Of a DNA stretch of 64,000 bases, positions 51,761 to 60,261 are shown one piece after another (position 1 is the stretch's first letter; each line of letters starts with the position of its first letter). The DNA lies in contig NZ_CP132204.1 of the NCBI RefSeq assembly GCF_030718995.1, forward strand, positions 4,526,001 to 4,590,000, in the 5' to 3' direction. The position numbers and the translations under genes are program-made. The notes beneath the pieces were generated by a model that saw only the letters and a program-made list of their open reading frames with translations, was not told the origin of the DNA and did no database searches. This DNA is from Arthrobacter oryzae (GTDB lineage: Bacteria > Actinomycetota > Actinomycetes > Actinomycetales > Micrococcaceae).

Positions 51761-52410
51761 TGTCACGCGCCCTGATCATTGTTGATGTGCAGAACGATTT
51801 CTGCGAGGGCGGATCCCTGGCCGTCAAGGGCGGGGCCGAAGTGGCCGCCGCCATCAGCGAGTATGTGGACGCCCACCACGGGCAGTTCGACCACATCGTG
51901 GCCACGCAGGACTGGCACATCGAGCCCGGACCCCATTTCTCCGAAAACCCCGACTTTGTTGACAGCTGGCCTCCGCACTGCGTTGCCGGCACCCCCGGCG
52001 CCGAGCTGCATCCGGACCTCGATACCGAGTACATCCAGGCGTACTTCCGGAAGGGCCAGTTCACTGCCGCCTATTCCGGCTTCGAGGGCATCCTGGCACC
52101 CGAGGACGAGGTGCCCACCGGCGACCGGAAACCCGGCGCCCTTCAGTTGCCGGAGGACGCGGAGGCCTCCACCGCCGGTTCATTCGCCGACGAGGACGCG
52201 ATCGGCCTGGATGACTGGCTGCAGAGCCACGATGTGGAGGACGTGGTGATCATGGGCCTTGCCACCGATTACTGCGTGATGGCCACTGCCCTGGACGCCG
52301 TCCAGGCCGGCTATTCCGTGACCGTCGTCAAGAACCTGACGGCCGGGATCGCCCCCGATCTGGAGGACGCTTACGCCGAAATGGAGCTCGGCGGGGTGGA
52401 CCTCGCCTGA
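51760..52410 (+). CDS. pncA: nicotinamidase (isochorismatase family)
   Basis: 216 residues. Hydrolyses nicotinamide to nicotinate, feeding PncB. Catalytic Asp in IIVDVQNDFCEGGSLAV, metal His/Asp in VATQDWHIEPGPHFS, Lys in YFRKGQFTAAYSGFEG, Cys in GLATDYCVMATALDAV. Start ATG 51760 shares one base with the pncB stop, so salvage genes are translated together. A slightly longer than average loop (residues 105–150) contains acidic insertion EDAEASTAGSFADEDA. Confidence 0.97.
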   Translation: MSRALIIVDVQNDFCEGGSLAVKGGAEVAAAISEYVDAHHGQFDHIVATQDWHIEPGPHFSENPDFVDSWPPHCVAGTPGAELHPDLDTEYIQAYFRKGQFTAAYSGFEGILAPEDEVPTGDRKPGALQLPEDAEASTAGSFADEDAIGLDDWLQSHDVEDVVIMGLATDYCVMATALDAVQAGYSVTVVKNLTAGIAPDLEDAYAEMELGGVDLA

Positions 52411-52434
52411 GCCGGCTCCGCCGGGTAACCGCTC

Positions 52435-54210
52435 CTACTTACGGCCGATAAACCAGTCCTGAAGCTTTCGGAGCCTTGCTTGCAGCTGCTCCTCGTTGGC
52501 CTGCGCCACCGGGGGCCCGCCGCACACGGTGCGGAGTTTCGTGTGCACCACCCCGTGCGGCGTTCCGGTCCGCGCGGACCAGGCAGCCACGTTCTTGGCC
52601 AGTTCGTTGCGCAGCTCCATCAGCATCCGGTGGTCCGGCACGGCCGGTGCCGGGGCACTCTCCGGAGCCCTCAGCTTTTTGCGGCTCTGCTGTTCGTGCT
52701 GGCGCTGGCGCAGCAGGGTGCCCACCTGCTCGGCATCCAGGAGACCCGGGATTCCCAGGAAGTCCAGCTCATCATCGGAGCCGATGTCGCCGCCCGTGCC
52801 GAACTCGCCGCCGTCGAACAGGACGCGATCGAATGACGCCTGCGAGTCAAGGGCCTCGAACTTGCCCTTGGTGAGGCTGTCCGAGGCCTTCTCCTCGCGG
52901 TTGGCCTCATCCATGAGCGAGTCCTCCGGATTGAACAGGCCGTCACCGTCCTCTTTCTCCGGCCGGTCCAAGGCATGGTCCCGCTCAGCCTCCATCGAGT
53001 TCGCCAGCGCTGTCAGCTGGGGAACGGACGGCAGGAACACCGACGCCGTTTCGCCCCGCTTCCGCGCACGCACGAAGCGGCCCACGGCCTGGGCGAAGAA
53101 CAGGGGCGTCGATGTGGACGTGGCGTAGACCCCGACCGAAAGCCGCGGGACGTCAACGCCTTCGGACACCATGCGGACGGCCACCATCCAGCGTTTCTCG
53201 CTGGCTGTGAATTCTTCGATCTTGCTGGATGCCTTGGCGTCATCGGAAAGGATCACTGTGGGAGATTCACCGGTGATTTTCTTCAGCTGGCCAGCGTAGG
53301 CGCGGGCGTCCTCGTGATCGGTGGCGATGACCAGGCCGCCGGCGTCGGGCACGGTGCGGCGGACTTCACTGAGGCGCTTGTCCGCCCCGGCCAGGACGGC
53401 CGGGATCCACTCACCGGCCGGGTTGAGCGCTGTCCGCCAGGCGTGCGCGATGATGTCCTTGGTGACGGCCGACTCGCCAAGGGAAGCCGCCATCTCCTCC
53501 CCGCCGCTGGTGCGCCAGCGCATCTGTCCCGAGTACGCCATGAACATCACGGGGCGGACCACATGGTCACGGAGGGCGTTGCCGTAGCCGTAGGTGTAGT
53601 CGGCTTTGGACCGGCGGATGCCGTCCCGGTCCTCGGCATACTCCACGAACGGAATGGGAGACGTGTCAGAGCGGAACGGCGTTCCCGTAAGCGATAGCCG
53701 CCGCGCGGCCGGGTCGAAGGCCTCGCGCAGCCCGTCACCCCAGGACAGGGCTTCGCCGCCGTGGTGGATCTCGTCGAGGATCACCAAGGTGCGGGCCGCT
53801 TCAGTCTTCGCACGGTGCAGCATGGGTTTGCTGGCCACCTGGGCATAGGTCACCGCGACGCCGATGAAGCCGCGGCCGTGCTGCCCGTCCGAGTTCTTGA
53901 AGTTGGGGTCGATCGCGATGCCCACGCGCGCCGCCGCATCAGCCCACTGGCGCTTGAGGTGATCCGTGGGCGCCACGATGGTCACGCGGTTCACGGTGCC
54001 GGCTTCGATCAGCATCGAAGCCACCCGCAGGGCGAAGGTGGTCTTGCCTGCCCCGGGCGTCGCCACCGCCAGGAAGTCCCTGGGACCGGACGCAAAATAG
54101 CGGTCGAGCGCTTCCTGCTGCCACGCGCGGAGCTTCGGCGCGGTTCCCCACGCTGCCCGTTCGGGGTACGCCGGCGGCAGCGTTGGCCCGCCAAAGAGTG
54201 TCTCCGTCAC
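52435..54210 (-). CDS. superfamily 2 DEAD/DEAH-box helicase
   Basis: 591 residues. Walker A ATPGAGKTT at residues 50–58, DEIH in VILDEIHHGGEALSWGD, motif III SLTGTPFRSDTSP, motif VI QAVGRFVRARKRGE. UvsW/ComFA-like SF2 ATPases acting on DNA or RNA. After residue 430 the sequence is charged and predicted disordered/coiled, then a C-terminal domain ends VHTKLRTVCGGPPVAQANEEQLQARLRKLQDWF. Function unknown; not part of a defence or restriction cluster here. GTG start with GAGGG six bases upstream. Confidence 0.9.
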   Translation of the reverse strand: MTETLFGGPTLPPAYPERAAWGTAPKLRAWQQEALDRYFASGPRDFLAVATPGAGKTTFALRVASMLIEAGTVNRVTIVAPTDHLKRQWADAAARVGIAIDPNFKNSDGQHGRGFIGVAVTYAQVASKPMLHRAKTEAARTLVILDEIHHGGEALSWGDGLREAFDPAARRLSLTGTPFRSDTSPIPFVEYAEDRDGIRRSKADYTYGYGNALRDHVVRPVMFMAYSGQMRWRTSGGEEMAASLGESAVTKDIIAHAWRTALNPAGEWIPAVLAGADKRLSEVRRTVPDAGGLVIATDHEDARAYAGQLKKITGESPTVILSDDAKASSKIEEFTASEKRWMVAVRMVSEGVDVPRLSVGVYATSTSTPLFFAQAVGRFVRARKRGETASVFLPSVPQLTALANSMEAERDHALDRPEKEDGDGLFNPEDSLMDEANREEKASDSLTKGKFEALDSQASFDRVLFDGGEFGTGGDIGSDDELDFLGIPGLLDAEQVGTLLRQRQHEQQSRKKLRAPESAPAPAVPDHRMLMELRNELAKNVAAWSARTGTPHGVVHTKLRTVCGGPPVAQANEEQLQARLRKLQDWFIGRK

Positions 54211-54387
54211 GCAGAGCCCTCAATTCCCCGCATTGCGGCAGCCGTGAGCGAAAGACACATAAACATAAACACCAATCTGTTCCGGAGGAGCCGCATCGCT
54301 CCGGTCAATAAAATCATCGTGGTCACGGGACGCGCGCAGCAGAGATCTGCGCCCCGTTGTTGTATTGCCCCGCCCCGTCCGGACGGG

Positions 54388-54415
54388 CCGGGCGCCCCGT
54401 TAATCAGGCGCCCGG
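54388..54415 (-). terminator. possible hairpin after DUF3039 gene
   Basis: CCGGGCGCC (54388–54396) and GGCGCCCGG (54407–54415) form a 9-base stem with a 10-base loop just downstream of the DUF3039 stop; no U-tract follows on the minus strand. Confidence 0.4.
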
Positions 54416-54425
54416 TGAAACGGCC

Positions 54426-54752
54426 CTATTTGGCGGAGTCGCCGTCGGAACCCTTGCCGCCGTCCTTGCCGGGGCGCAGGCCTTCGTAGACCTCTTTGCA
54501 CTGCGGGCAGACCGGGAACTTCTGCGGATCGCGGCCGGGGGTCCACACCTTGCCGCACAGTGCGATGACCGGCTCGCCCGTCATGGCCGATTCCATGATC
54601 TTCTCTTTGCGCACGTAGTGCGAGAACCGTTCCCGGTCACCGGGTTCCACTTCCTGGCGCAGTTCCTCGCGCTCGATAGTGGCAGTGGACGTTCCTGCTC
54701 CGGAAAGCTCACGCATCGGGTCGTTTTCGAGGGGGTCCGTCATGCTAGTCAT
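54426..54752 (-). CDS. DUF3039 small zinc-ribbon-like protein
   Basis: 108 residues. The core FSHYVRKEKIMESAMTGEPVIALCGKVWTPGRDPQKFPVCPQCKEVYEGL is the DUF3039 signature, with Cys in ALCGKVW and VCPQC likely to bind a metal. Widespread in actinobacteria, unknown function. TAAGAT (minus strand 54765–54760) lies seven bases before the ATG at 54752, supporting that start among three nearby ATGs. Acidic Lys/Gly tail. Confidence 0.88.
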   Translation of the reverse strand: MTSMTDPLENDPMRELSGAGTSTATIEREELRQEVEPGDRERFSHYVRKEKIMESAMTGEPVIALCGKVWTPGRDPQKFPVCPQCKEVYEGLRPGKDGGKGSDGDSAK

Positions 54753-54799
54753 GGCATCCATCTTAGCCGTTGTGCCGGACAAAAAACCGGAGCACCAAA

Positions 54800-55582
54800 C
54801 TACAGGCCCTGCCACGCAGGCTTGTTGTCATAGGTGTGGCGGTAGTAGTCGGCCAGCCGGAGCGAGGACGCGGCGGCCTCGTCCACCAGGACCGTGACAT
54901 GGGGGTGCAGCTGCAGGACAGAGGCCGGGCAGATGGCGGCAACGGGCCCTTCAACGAGGTCCCGGACAACCTGCGCTTTCTGGGCGCCGGTGGCAAGCAG
55001 GATCACATGGTTGGCGTCCAGGATGGTGCCGAGCCCCTGCGTCACCACATGGTGGGGAACATCATGGATGCTGTTGAAGAACCGGGCGTTGTCCCGGCGT
55101 GTCTGCTCGATGAGGCTCTTGATCCGCGTCCGCGACGCGAGCGACGAGCCGGGCTCGTTGAATGCGATGTGGCCGTCCGTGCCGACTCCCAGAAGTTGGA
55201 GGTCAACTCCTCCGGCGTCCTTGATGGCGTCCTCGTAGGCCCGACAGGCCGCGGGGATGTCCGCCGCCGAGCCGTCGGGACTGTACACGTTCCCGGGTGC
55301 AATATTCACGCGGTCCGTGAACTCCCGGCGGATGACCTCGCGGTAGCACTGGGGATGTCCCGGCTCCAGTCCGACATATTCGTCCAGGGTAAACCCGCGG
55401 ACCCGGCTGAAGTCGAGGCGGCCCTCCTCCTGCCGGCGGGCCAGTTCGCCGTAGACCGGCAGCGGCGAGGATCCTGTGGCAAGGCCGAGAACCGCATCGG
55501 GTTTTCGGCGCAGCAGGGCCTCGACGGCGTCTGCCGCCAGGGACCCGATCTGTTTGCTCCCCGGAAGAATTACCACTTCCAT
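54800..55582 (-). CDS. nagB: glucosamine-6-phosphate deaminase
   Basis: 260 residues. Converts glucosamine-6-phosphate to fructose-6-phosphate and ammonia. Motifs: GLATGSSPLPVYGEL, GFTLDEYVGLEPGHPQCYREVI (Asp-Glu catalysis), LLGVGTDGHIAFNEPGSSL, and ALTVGVAT-like segment replaced by GTILDANHVILLATGAQKA. No nagA or chitin genes nearby in the window, so amino-sugar use is only hinted. Confidence 0.95.
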   Translation of the reverse strand: MEVVILPGSKQIGSLAADAVEALLRRKPDAVLGLATGSSPLPVYGELARRQEEGRLDFSRVRGFTLDEYVGLEPGHPQCYREVIRREFTDRVNIAPGNVYSPDGSAADIPAACRAYEDAIKDAGGVDLQLLGVGTDGHIAFNEPGSSLASRTRIKSLIEQTRRDNARFFNSIHDVPHHVVTQGLGTILDANHVILLATGAQKAQVVRDLVEGPVAAICPASVLQLHPHVTVLVDEAAASSLRLADYYRHTYDNKPAWQGL

Positions 55583-55643
55583 GGCCTACCGCCTTTCCGC
55601 GTATTTCGTCCCATCATGTCCCAGATCATGCCCCTGACAAGGC

Positions 55644-57215
55644 CTAGCGGTTGACTGAGAGTTGTGCCAGCAATTCGGGGCCGCGCGCGTCAAGCCATTT
55701 CCCGCCGAGGCGGACCCCTGTCACGAACAAGGCAACGCCCAGGACCGGGCCCAGCACCAGGTTGATCCATCCGGCCGCCGCATTCCCGGTGATGGACTGT
55801 GTGAGGACCAGGGCCGCCTCCGGCAGCACCAGGACCAACAGCACGCCCATCCCGCCGAACTGGACCGCCATGGTCTGGGCCACGTTGCCCGGCGGCTTCT
55901 TGAACGGGCTGTCGCCGGGGAGCGGGACCGCCACGGTATACCGTGCCGAAATGACGGATGCCAGTCCCAGCCCGGTGAACAGGACGCCAAGAGACAGACC
56001 GAGCAGCGCCGGCAGCCATTCCCACTGCCCGGTGAAGAAGAACGGGCCGACGCTGAAGACCAGCACGATCGGAAGGGCGAACGCCAGGCACGCCAGTGCC
56101 CGCCCCAGCCTGTCATGCACGCCGCGCACACCGCTGGCGAGGTGGAGGGCGAACGCGGTGTTGTCGTAGGACACATCCGCGGAAATGGACCAGGCCAGCA
56201 GGAAGGCGGCCAGCGGGCCGATGATTGACAGTGCATCGTAGTCGCCGGTCTGGCTCGCCTGGAAGAACATCAGGACGGGCAGCAACGGAATGACCACGAG
56301 GGACCCTGAGTACCGGGGATCCCTGATCCAGTACGTGAGGGCGCGGGCCGTAATGGCGCCTGTAGGCGTGGCCGGCAGCACCGCGAAGAGACCCATCCGG
56401 CCGCCGCGCTTCCTGCCGCCCCCTGCATAGGGCGGCGTGACCAGCGCACGCTGCAGGAGGATCTTCCAGCACCAGGCGAGACCCGCAAGGGTGGCCAGCG
56501 CGATCACGAGCTTCACCGCGGCGGGACCGTAGTGGCCCCCCGCGGTATCTCCGCCCAGCGACCAGGCGGCACCGGCCGGGGTCCACGCCAGCACCCTGGC
56601 AAGGTCGGCCAGGAAGCCGGCCGAGCCCGCCGTCCCCTGGACCACGAACGCCACGATCGGCCCCATCAGCATGAGCGGCACCATGAAGGCGAGCGCACTG
56701 ACGTCCTTGAACCTCCGGGAGGATGCCAGGCCGGCAGTCGCCGTCGTCACCACCTTGGAAAGGACGATGCACGTCAGCACACCCAGGACGGCTCCCGCCG
56801 CGGCAGCCCCCACGGCCGGCACTCCCCTGCTCCAGGTGCCCACCGTTGCCAGGGCTACGAGGAGTGTGGCGATGCCGGGAATCCCGATCAAGCCACCGAG
56901 GGCGAGGCCGGTCAGCAGCTGCGGCATCGGTACCGCTGCCGTGGTGAAGCGGGCCGGATCCAGGGTCATGTCAGCCGAGGACGCGATCACAGGGACCACG
57001 CCCCAGCCCAGCAGGGCTGCCGAACCGCCCAGTACCACCACGGTGTGGGCGAATTCCAGGTCTGCAGTCCGGAGCAGCACCAGCGCCGCGCCGAAGAAAC
57101 CGGCTATCCCGACGGCGTACAGTCCGCCGATGATCAGCCCCAGCAGCTGCCAGGGGCTGCGCCGGAGGCTGTTGCGCAGGAGCGTCAGCTTGAGCCTTAG
57201 AAGGTGCGCAACCAT
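55644..57215 (-). CDS. ABC transporter permease (ABC-2-like, large)
   Basis: 523 residues with about 12 hydrophobic segments, starting MVAHLLRLKLTLLRNSLRRSPWQLLG. Sequence is diffuse, as usual for ABC-2 exporters. Helices such as GLIIGGLYAVGIAGFFGAALVLLR and LSIIGPLAAFLLAWSISADVSYDNTAFALH are visible. ATG 57215 overlaps the end of the ATPase gene by 19 bases; the frame stays open to 57350 only as a shadow. With the ATPase it forms a two-gene exporter; substrate unknown. Confidence 0.86.
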   Translation of the reverse strand: MVAHLLRLKLTLLRNSLRRSPWQLLGLIIGGLYAVGIAGFFGAALVLLRTADLEFAHTVVVLGGSAALLGWGVVPVIASSADMTLDPARFTTAAVPMPQLLTGLALGGLIGIPGIATLLVALATVGTWSRGVPAVGAAAAGAVLGVLTCIVLSKVVTTATAGLASSRRFKDVSALAFMVPLMLMGPIVAFVVQGTAGSAGFLADLARVLAWTPAGAAWSLGGDTAGGHYGPAAVKLVIALATLAGLAWCWKILLQRALVTPPYAGGGRKRGGRMGLFAVLPATPTGAITARALTYWIRDPRYSGSLVVIPLLPVLMFFQASQTGDYDALSIIGPLAAFLLAWSISADVSYDNTAFALHLASGVRGVHDRLGRALACLAFALPIVLVFSVGPFFFTGQWEWLPALLGLSLGVLFTGLGLASVISARYTVAVPLPGDSPFKKPPGNVAQTMAVQFGGMGVLLVLVLPEAALVLTQSITGNAAAGWINLVLGPVLGVALFVTGVRLGGKWLDARGPELLAQLSVNR

Positions 57216-58003
57216 TCCAGGCCTTCCGTCTGGCTCCGGCCGCCCACCAGTTGGACAAAGCGGTCCTCCAGGGACGCGCCGGCCCGGACGTCCGCCACCG
57301 TGCCGGCCGCCAGGAGCCTGCCTGCCGCCACCACGGCCACGTGGTCGCACATCCGCTGTACGAGGTCCATGACGTGGCTGGAAACAATCACTGTTCCGCC
57401 GGATTCAACGTAGCGGTCCAGGATGTCGCGGATGTTGGCCGCGGAGACCGGGTCCACCGACTCGAAAGGTTCATCCAGCACCAGCAACCTTGGTGCATGG
57501 ATGAGGGCGGAGGCAAGCGCGATCTTCTTGGTCATTCCTGCTGAATAATCCACCACCAGGGTTCCGGCGTCGGCGCTCAGATCAAGCGCGGCCAGGAGCT
57601 CCGCCACCCTGGTGGACACCACATCCTTGTCCATCCCCCGCAGCAGGCCCGCATAGCTCACCAGCTGCTCCCCCGTCAGGCGGTCGAACAGCCGCACGCC
57701 GTCGGTGAGGATGCCCATGAGCTTCTTGGCTTCGAGCGGCCGTGCCCAGACGTCGGTGCCGTGCACCAGGGCAGTGCCGAAGTCCGGCCGGAGCAGGCCC
57801 GTGGCCATGGAGAGCGTGGTGGTCTTCCCTGCGCCGTTGGGACCCACTATCCCGTAGAAGGACCCGGCCGGAACGTCCATGCTGATGCCGTCCACAGCGA
57901 TCTTCCCGCCGAAACGTTTGGCGAGGCCGCGGATGGACAGCGCCGGAACCGGGTGGTCCCGGGAGCCGGCGGACGGGTGCAGGCCGGGTTGCGGTTCAGT
58001 CAT
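57197..58003 (-). CDS. ABC transporter ATP-binding protein
   Basis: 268 residues. Walker A YGIVGPNGAGKTTTLSMATGLL, signature VDYSAGMTKKIALASALIH (YSAGM in place of LSGGQ), Walker B LLVLDEPFESVDPVS, switch His in VIVSSHVMDLVQRMC. The variant signature fits ABC-2 multidrug/DrrA-like ATPases. TACGCT (minus strand 58015–58010) ends six bases before ATG 58003, a leaderless promoter. Energises the permease coded next. Confidence 0.95.
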   Translation of the reverse strand: MTEPQPGLHPSAGSRDHPVPALSIRGLAKRFGGKIAVDGISMDVPAGSFYGIVGPNGAGKTTTLSMATGLLRPDFGTALVHGTDVWARPLEAKKLMGILTDGVRLFDRLTGEQLVSYAGLLRGMDKDVVSTRVAELLAALDLSADAGTLVVDYSAGMTKKIALASALIHAPRLLVLDEPFESVDPVSAANIRDILDRYVESGGTVIVSSHVMDLVQRMCDHVAVVAAGRLLAAGTVADVRAGASLEDRFVQLVGGRSQTEGLEWLRTF

Positions 58004-58009
58004 GGTGCC

Positions 58010-58015
58010 AGCGTA
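58010..58015 (-). promoter_or_regulatory. -10 box of leaderless ABC ATPase gene
   Basis: TACGCT on the minus strand, six bases before ATG 58003. Confidence 0.4.
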
Positions 58016-58077
58016 GCCTTCTCCCCGTGCGGGGAGGGTCCTCCGAAAGAGTTACTTTCCTACCGAAAGGGATACTC

Positions 58078-59178
58078 CTAGAAAGAGTGGCGGGGAACGG
58101 CCCGTTCGTATTGCGGGGCCCACGGAAGCTCGTGTCCGAGTTCGAAGGCGGCGCGCAGCCACCAGTGCGGGTCCCGGAGAGCCGCGCGGGCAATGAAGAC
58201 CCCGTCAGCCTGGCCGGTAGCAACGGCGTGTTCTGCCTGCCCGGCAGCGGTCAGGAGCCCCACGGTGCCGGTCCGGACTCCTGCCTCGCGTCGGATCCTG
58301 GCCGCGAAACCTGTCTGGTAGCCGGGGCCGGCCGGGATCTGCTGATGTGCGACGGCCCCGCCGCTGGACACGTCCACCAGGTCCACTCCGTGCTCGGCTG
58401 CAGCGCCGGCCAGCCGGACCGACGCGGCGGCGTCGATCCCGCCTTCGGCCCAGTCCGAGGCGGAGATCCGCAGCAGCAGCGGCATCGAATCCGGGATGAC
58501 GTTCCGCACGGCGTCCACCACGGCCAGCGTCAGCCGGTTCCGTCCGGACTCGTCGCCGCCCCAGGCATCGGTGCGGTCGTTGATGAGCGGGCTCTGGAAC
58601 TGGTGCAGGAGGTAGCCGTGCGCGCCATGAATCTCGATCGTGTCGAACCCCGCGTCAACGGCCCGAACAGCGGCCGCAGCGAAGTCTGCAATGACGCCGT
58701 CTATCTCCGCCGCTGTCATGGCAGCGGGGGCGGCATAGCCGTCAAACGCCCCGGTGCCGGGCCCCACGGTCTGCCAGCCGCCGTCGGACGCCGGGACCGA
58801 GCCGCGTTCGCCGGAAAAGGGCCAGTACGTTGAGGCCTTCCGGCCGGCGTGCGCCAACTGGGTGCCGATCTTGGCGTCAGCGGCGCCGTAACGGTGCACG
58901 AACGCCGTAATCCGCTCCCACGCCGCGGCCTGCTGGTCGTTGTAAATGCCGGCGTCACGCGGGCTGATGCGGCCCGCCGCGTTCACCGCCGCCGCCTCGG
59001 TGAGGATCAGTGCCGCTCCCCCGGCGGCGAAGGAACCCAGGTGCATGAGGTGCCAGTCGTGCGGCACGCCTTCGCCGGTCTCGGGGCCGCAGCTGTACTG
59101 GCACATGGGCGAAACCCAGCCGCGGTGGCGGAGCGTGAGGGAGCGCAGCTCCAGCGGCGAAAAGAGCGCCGAGTGCAT
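58078..59178 (-). CDS. old yellow enzyme family NADH:flavin oxidoreductase (YqjM-like)
   Basis: 366 residues of the FMN barrel reducing activated C=C bonds. Landmarks: SPMCQYSCGPETGEGVPHDWHLMHLGSFAAGGAALILTEA, IGTQLAHAGRKAS, IEIHGAHGYLLHQFQSPLINDRTDAWGG, LLLRISASDWAEGG, and GQADGVFIARAALRDPHWWLRAA. The N-terminal Cys-Gln-Tyr-Ser pattern is as in YqjM-type thermophilic-like OYEs. Its ATG shares one base with the stop of the thioredoxin-like gene upstream (TAATG), suggesting coupled translation. Confidence 0.95.
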   Translation of the reverse strand: MHSALFSPLELRSLTLRHRGWVSPMCQYSCGPETGEGVPHDWHLMHLGSFAAGGAALILTEAAAVNAAGRISPRDAGIYNDQQAAAWERITAFVHRYGAADAKIGTQLAHAGRKASTYWPFSGERGSVPASDGGWQTVGPGTGAFDGYAAPAAMTAAEIDGVIADFAAAAVRAVDAGFDTIEIHGAHGYLLHQFQSPLINDRTDAWGGDESGRNRLTLAVVDAVRNVIPDSMPLLLRISASDWAEGGIDAAASVRLAGAAAEHGVDLVDVSSGGAVAHQQIPAGPGYQTGFAARIRREAGVRTGTVGLLTAAGQAEHAVATGQADGVFIARAALRDPHWWLRAAFELGHELPWAPQYERAVPRHSF

Positions 59179-60212
59179 TAAAACAGCACCCGTGCCAGCC
59201 CCTGCCGCGCCTTGGCGACGCGTTCGTCGGACGGGCCCACCACTTCGAAGAGTTCAAGGAGGCGTACCCGGGCGGTCTCGCGCTCCGGGCCGAAATTCCG
59301 GCCGATGAAGCTGACGATCCGGCCCAGGGCGTCCTCGATGTGGCCGCCCGCGATGTCCAGGTCCGCCACGCCCAGCTGGGCTTCAAGGTTGTCCGGCTGG
59401 TCGGCAGCGAGCTGGCGCAGCGCGTCGCCGTCCGGACCGGTCAGGGATTGCAGGCGATCCATCAGCTCCACCTGGGCGAGTCCGGCCTTGGCCTCGGCAT
59501 CCGCCGGCATTTCCAGCAGTGCCTGCCGGTAGGCTGCGGCCGCGGCGGCGAAGTCGCCGGCTTCAATGGCATCGTAGGCGGCCTGGTGCAGCGGCGGCAG
59601 CGGGGCCGGTTCGGGCTCGGCAGCGGTTGCGCCGGCACCGCCCAGGCTGCCGGTGACGCCGTTCGCAGCAGCCACCTTGAGCAGCTCATCCAGCAGGTTG
59701 CGCACCTGCTGTTCGTCGGCTCCACCCTGGAACAGTGGCACCGGCTGCCCCTTCACCACGGCCACTGCGGTGGGGACGGCCTGGACCTGGAAAGCCTGGG
59801 CAAGCTGCGGGAAGGCGTCGATGTCGGCGGCCCCCAGGACAAGGCGTCCGCCGTAGCTGTTGATAATGCCTTCAAGGACGTTGAGCAGTTCACCGGAGGC
59901 CGGCGAATAGCTTGCCCACAGCCCGAAGACGACCGGAACCTGTGCGGACAGTTCAACAAGCTGTTGGAAGTTCGCCTCAGTAACGTCCACCCGAAGGGGC
60001 TGTCCGCCGGTATCCGGAGACACTCCCTGGGCAGGTCCTGCCGTCGCACCGCCGCCCGGCTGGCCCGGAGCAGGCTGTCCGGGACCCGCGGCGGGTGACT
60101 GGCCGGCCGGCGGTGCGGGGCGCTGCTTGAGGCTGGAAAGGTCGACGGCGCCGCGCAGGTTGAGCTGGCTGGCAGCGGCTGGAGGGACTGGTCGGGAGGC
60201 TGGCGAACTCAT
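59178..60212 (-). CDS. thioredoxin-like plus TPR co-chaperone-type protein (YbbN/CnoX-like), lacking the CxxC
   Basis: 344 residues. Pro/Gly/Gln-rich linker to about residue 75, a thioredoxin fold at about 78–185 (VTEANFQQLVELSAQVPVVFGLW, AADIDAFPQLAQAFQVQAVPTAVAVVKGQP), then TPR-like helices (AYDAIEAGDFAAAAAAYRQALLEMPADAEAKAGLAQVEL). The active-site position reads WASYSPAS, so both Cys are gone; a holdase or scaffold role is more likely than oxidoreduction. TAGAGT (minus strand 60225–60220) ends seven bases before ATG 60212. Confidence 0.9.
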   Translation of the reverse strand: MSSPASRPVPPAAASQLNLRGAVDLSSLKQRPAPPAGQSPAAGPGQPAPGQPGGGATAGPAQGVSPDTGGQPLRVDVTEANFQQLVELSAQVPVVFGLWASYSPASGELLNVLEGIINSYGGRLVLGAADIDAFPQLAQAFQVQAVPTAVAVVKGQPVPLFQGGADEQQVRNLLDELLKVAAANGVTGSLGGAGATAAEPEPAPLPPLHQAAYDAIEAGDFAAAAAAYRQALLEMPADAEAKAGLAQVELMDRLQSLTGPDGDALRQLAADQPDNLEAQLGVADLDIAGGHIEDALGRIVSFIGRNFGPERETARVRLLELFEVVGPSDERVAKARQGLARVLF

Positions 60213-60219
60213 AGCCTCC

Positions 60220-60225
60220 ACTCTA
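60220..60225 (-). promoter_or_regulatory. -10 box of leaderless YbbN/CnoX-like gene
   Basis: TAGAGT on the minus strand, seven bases before ATG 60212; decides the start against the GTG at 60230. Confidence 0.45.
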
Positions 60226-60261
60226 GCCACTCCGGCCGCTGCCGGTCATACCCGGTGCGGG

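Noticed and set aside
58020..58036. Terminator CTCCCCGTGCGGGGAG between the ABC and OYE genes
   Set aside because: Six-base stem with a tiny loop and no U-tract; not convincing.
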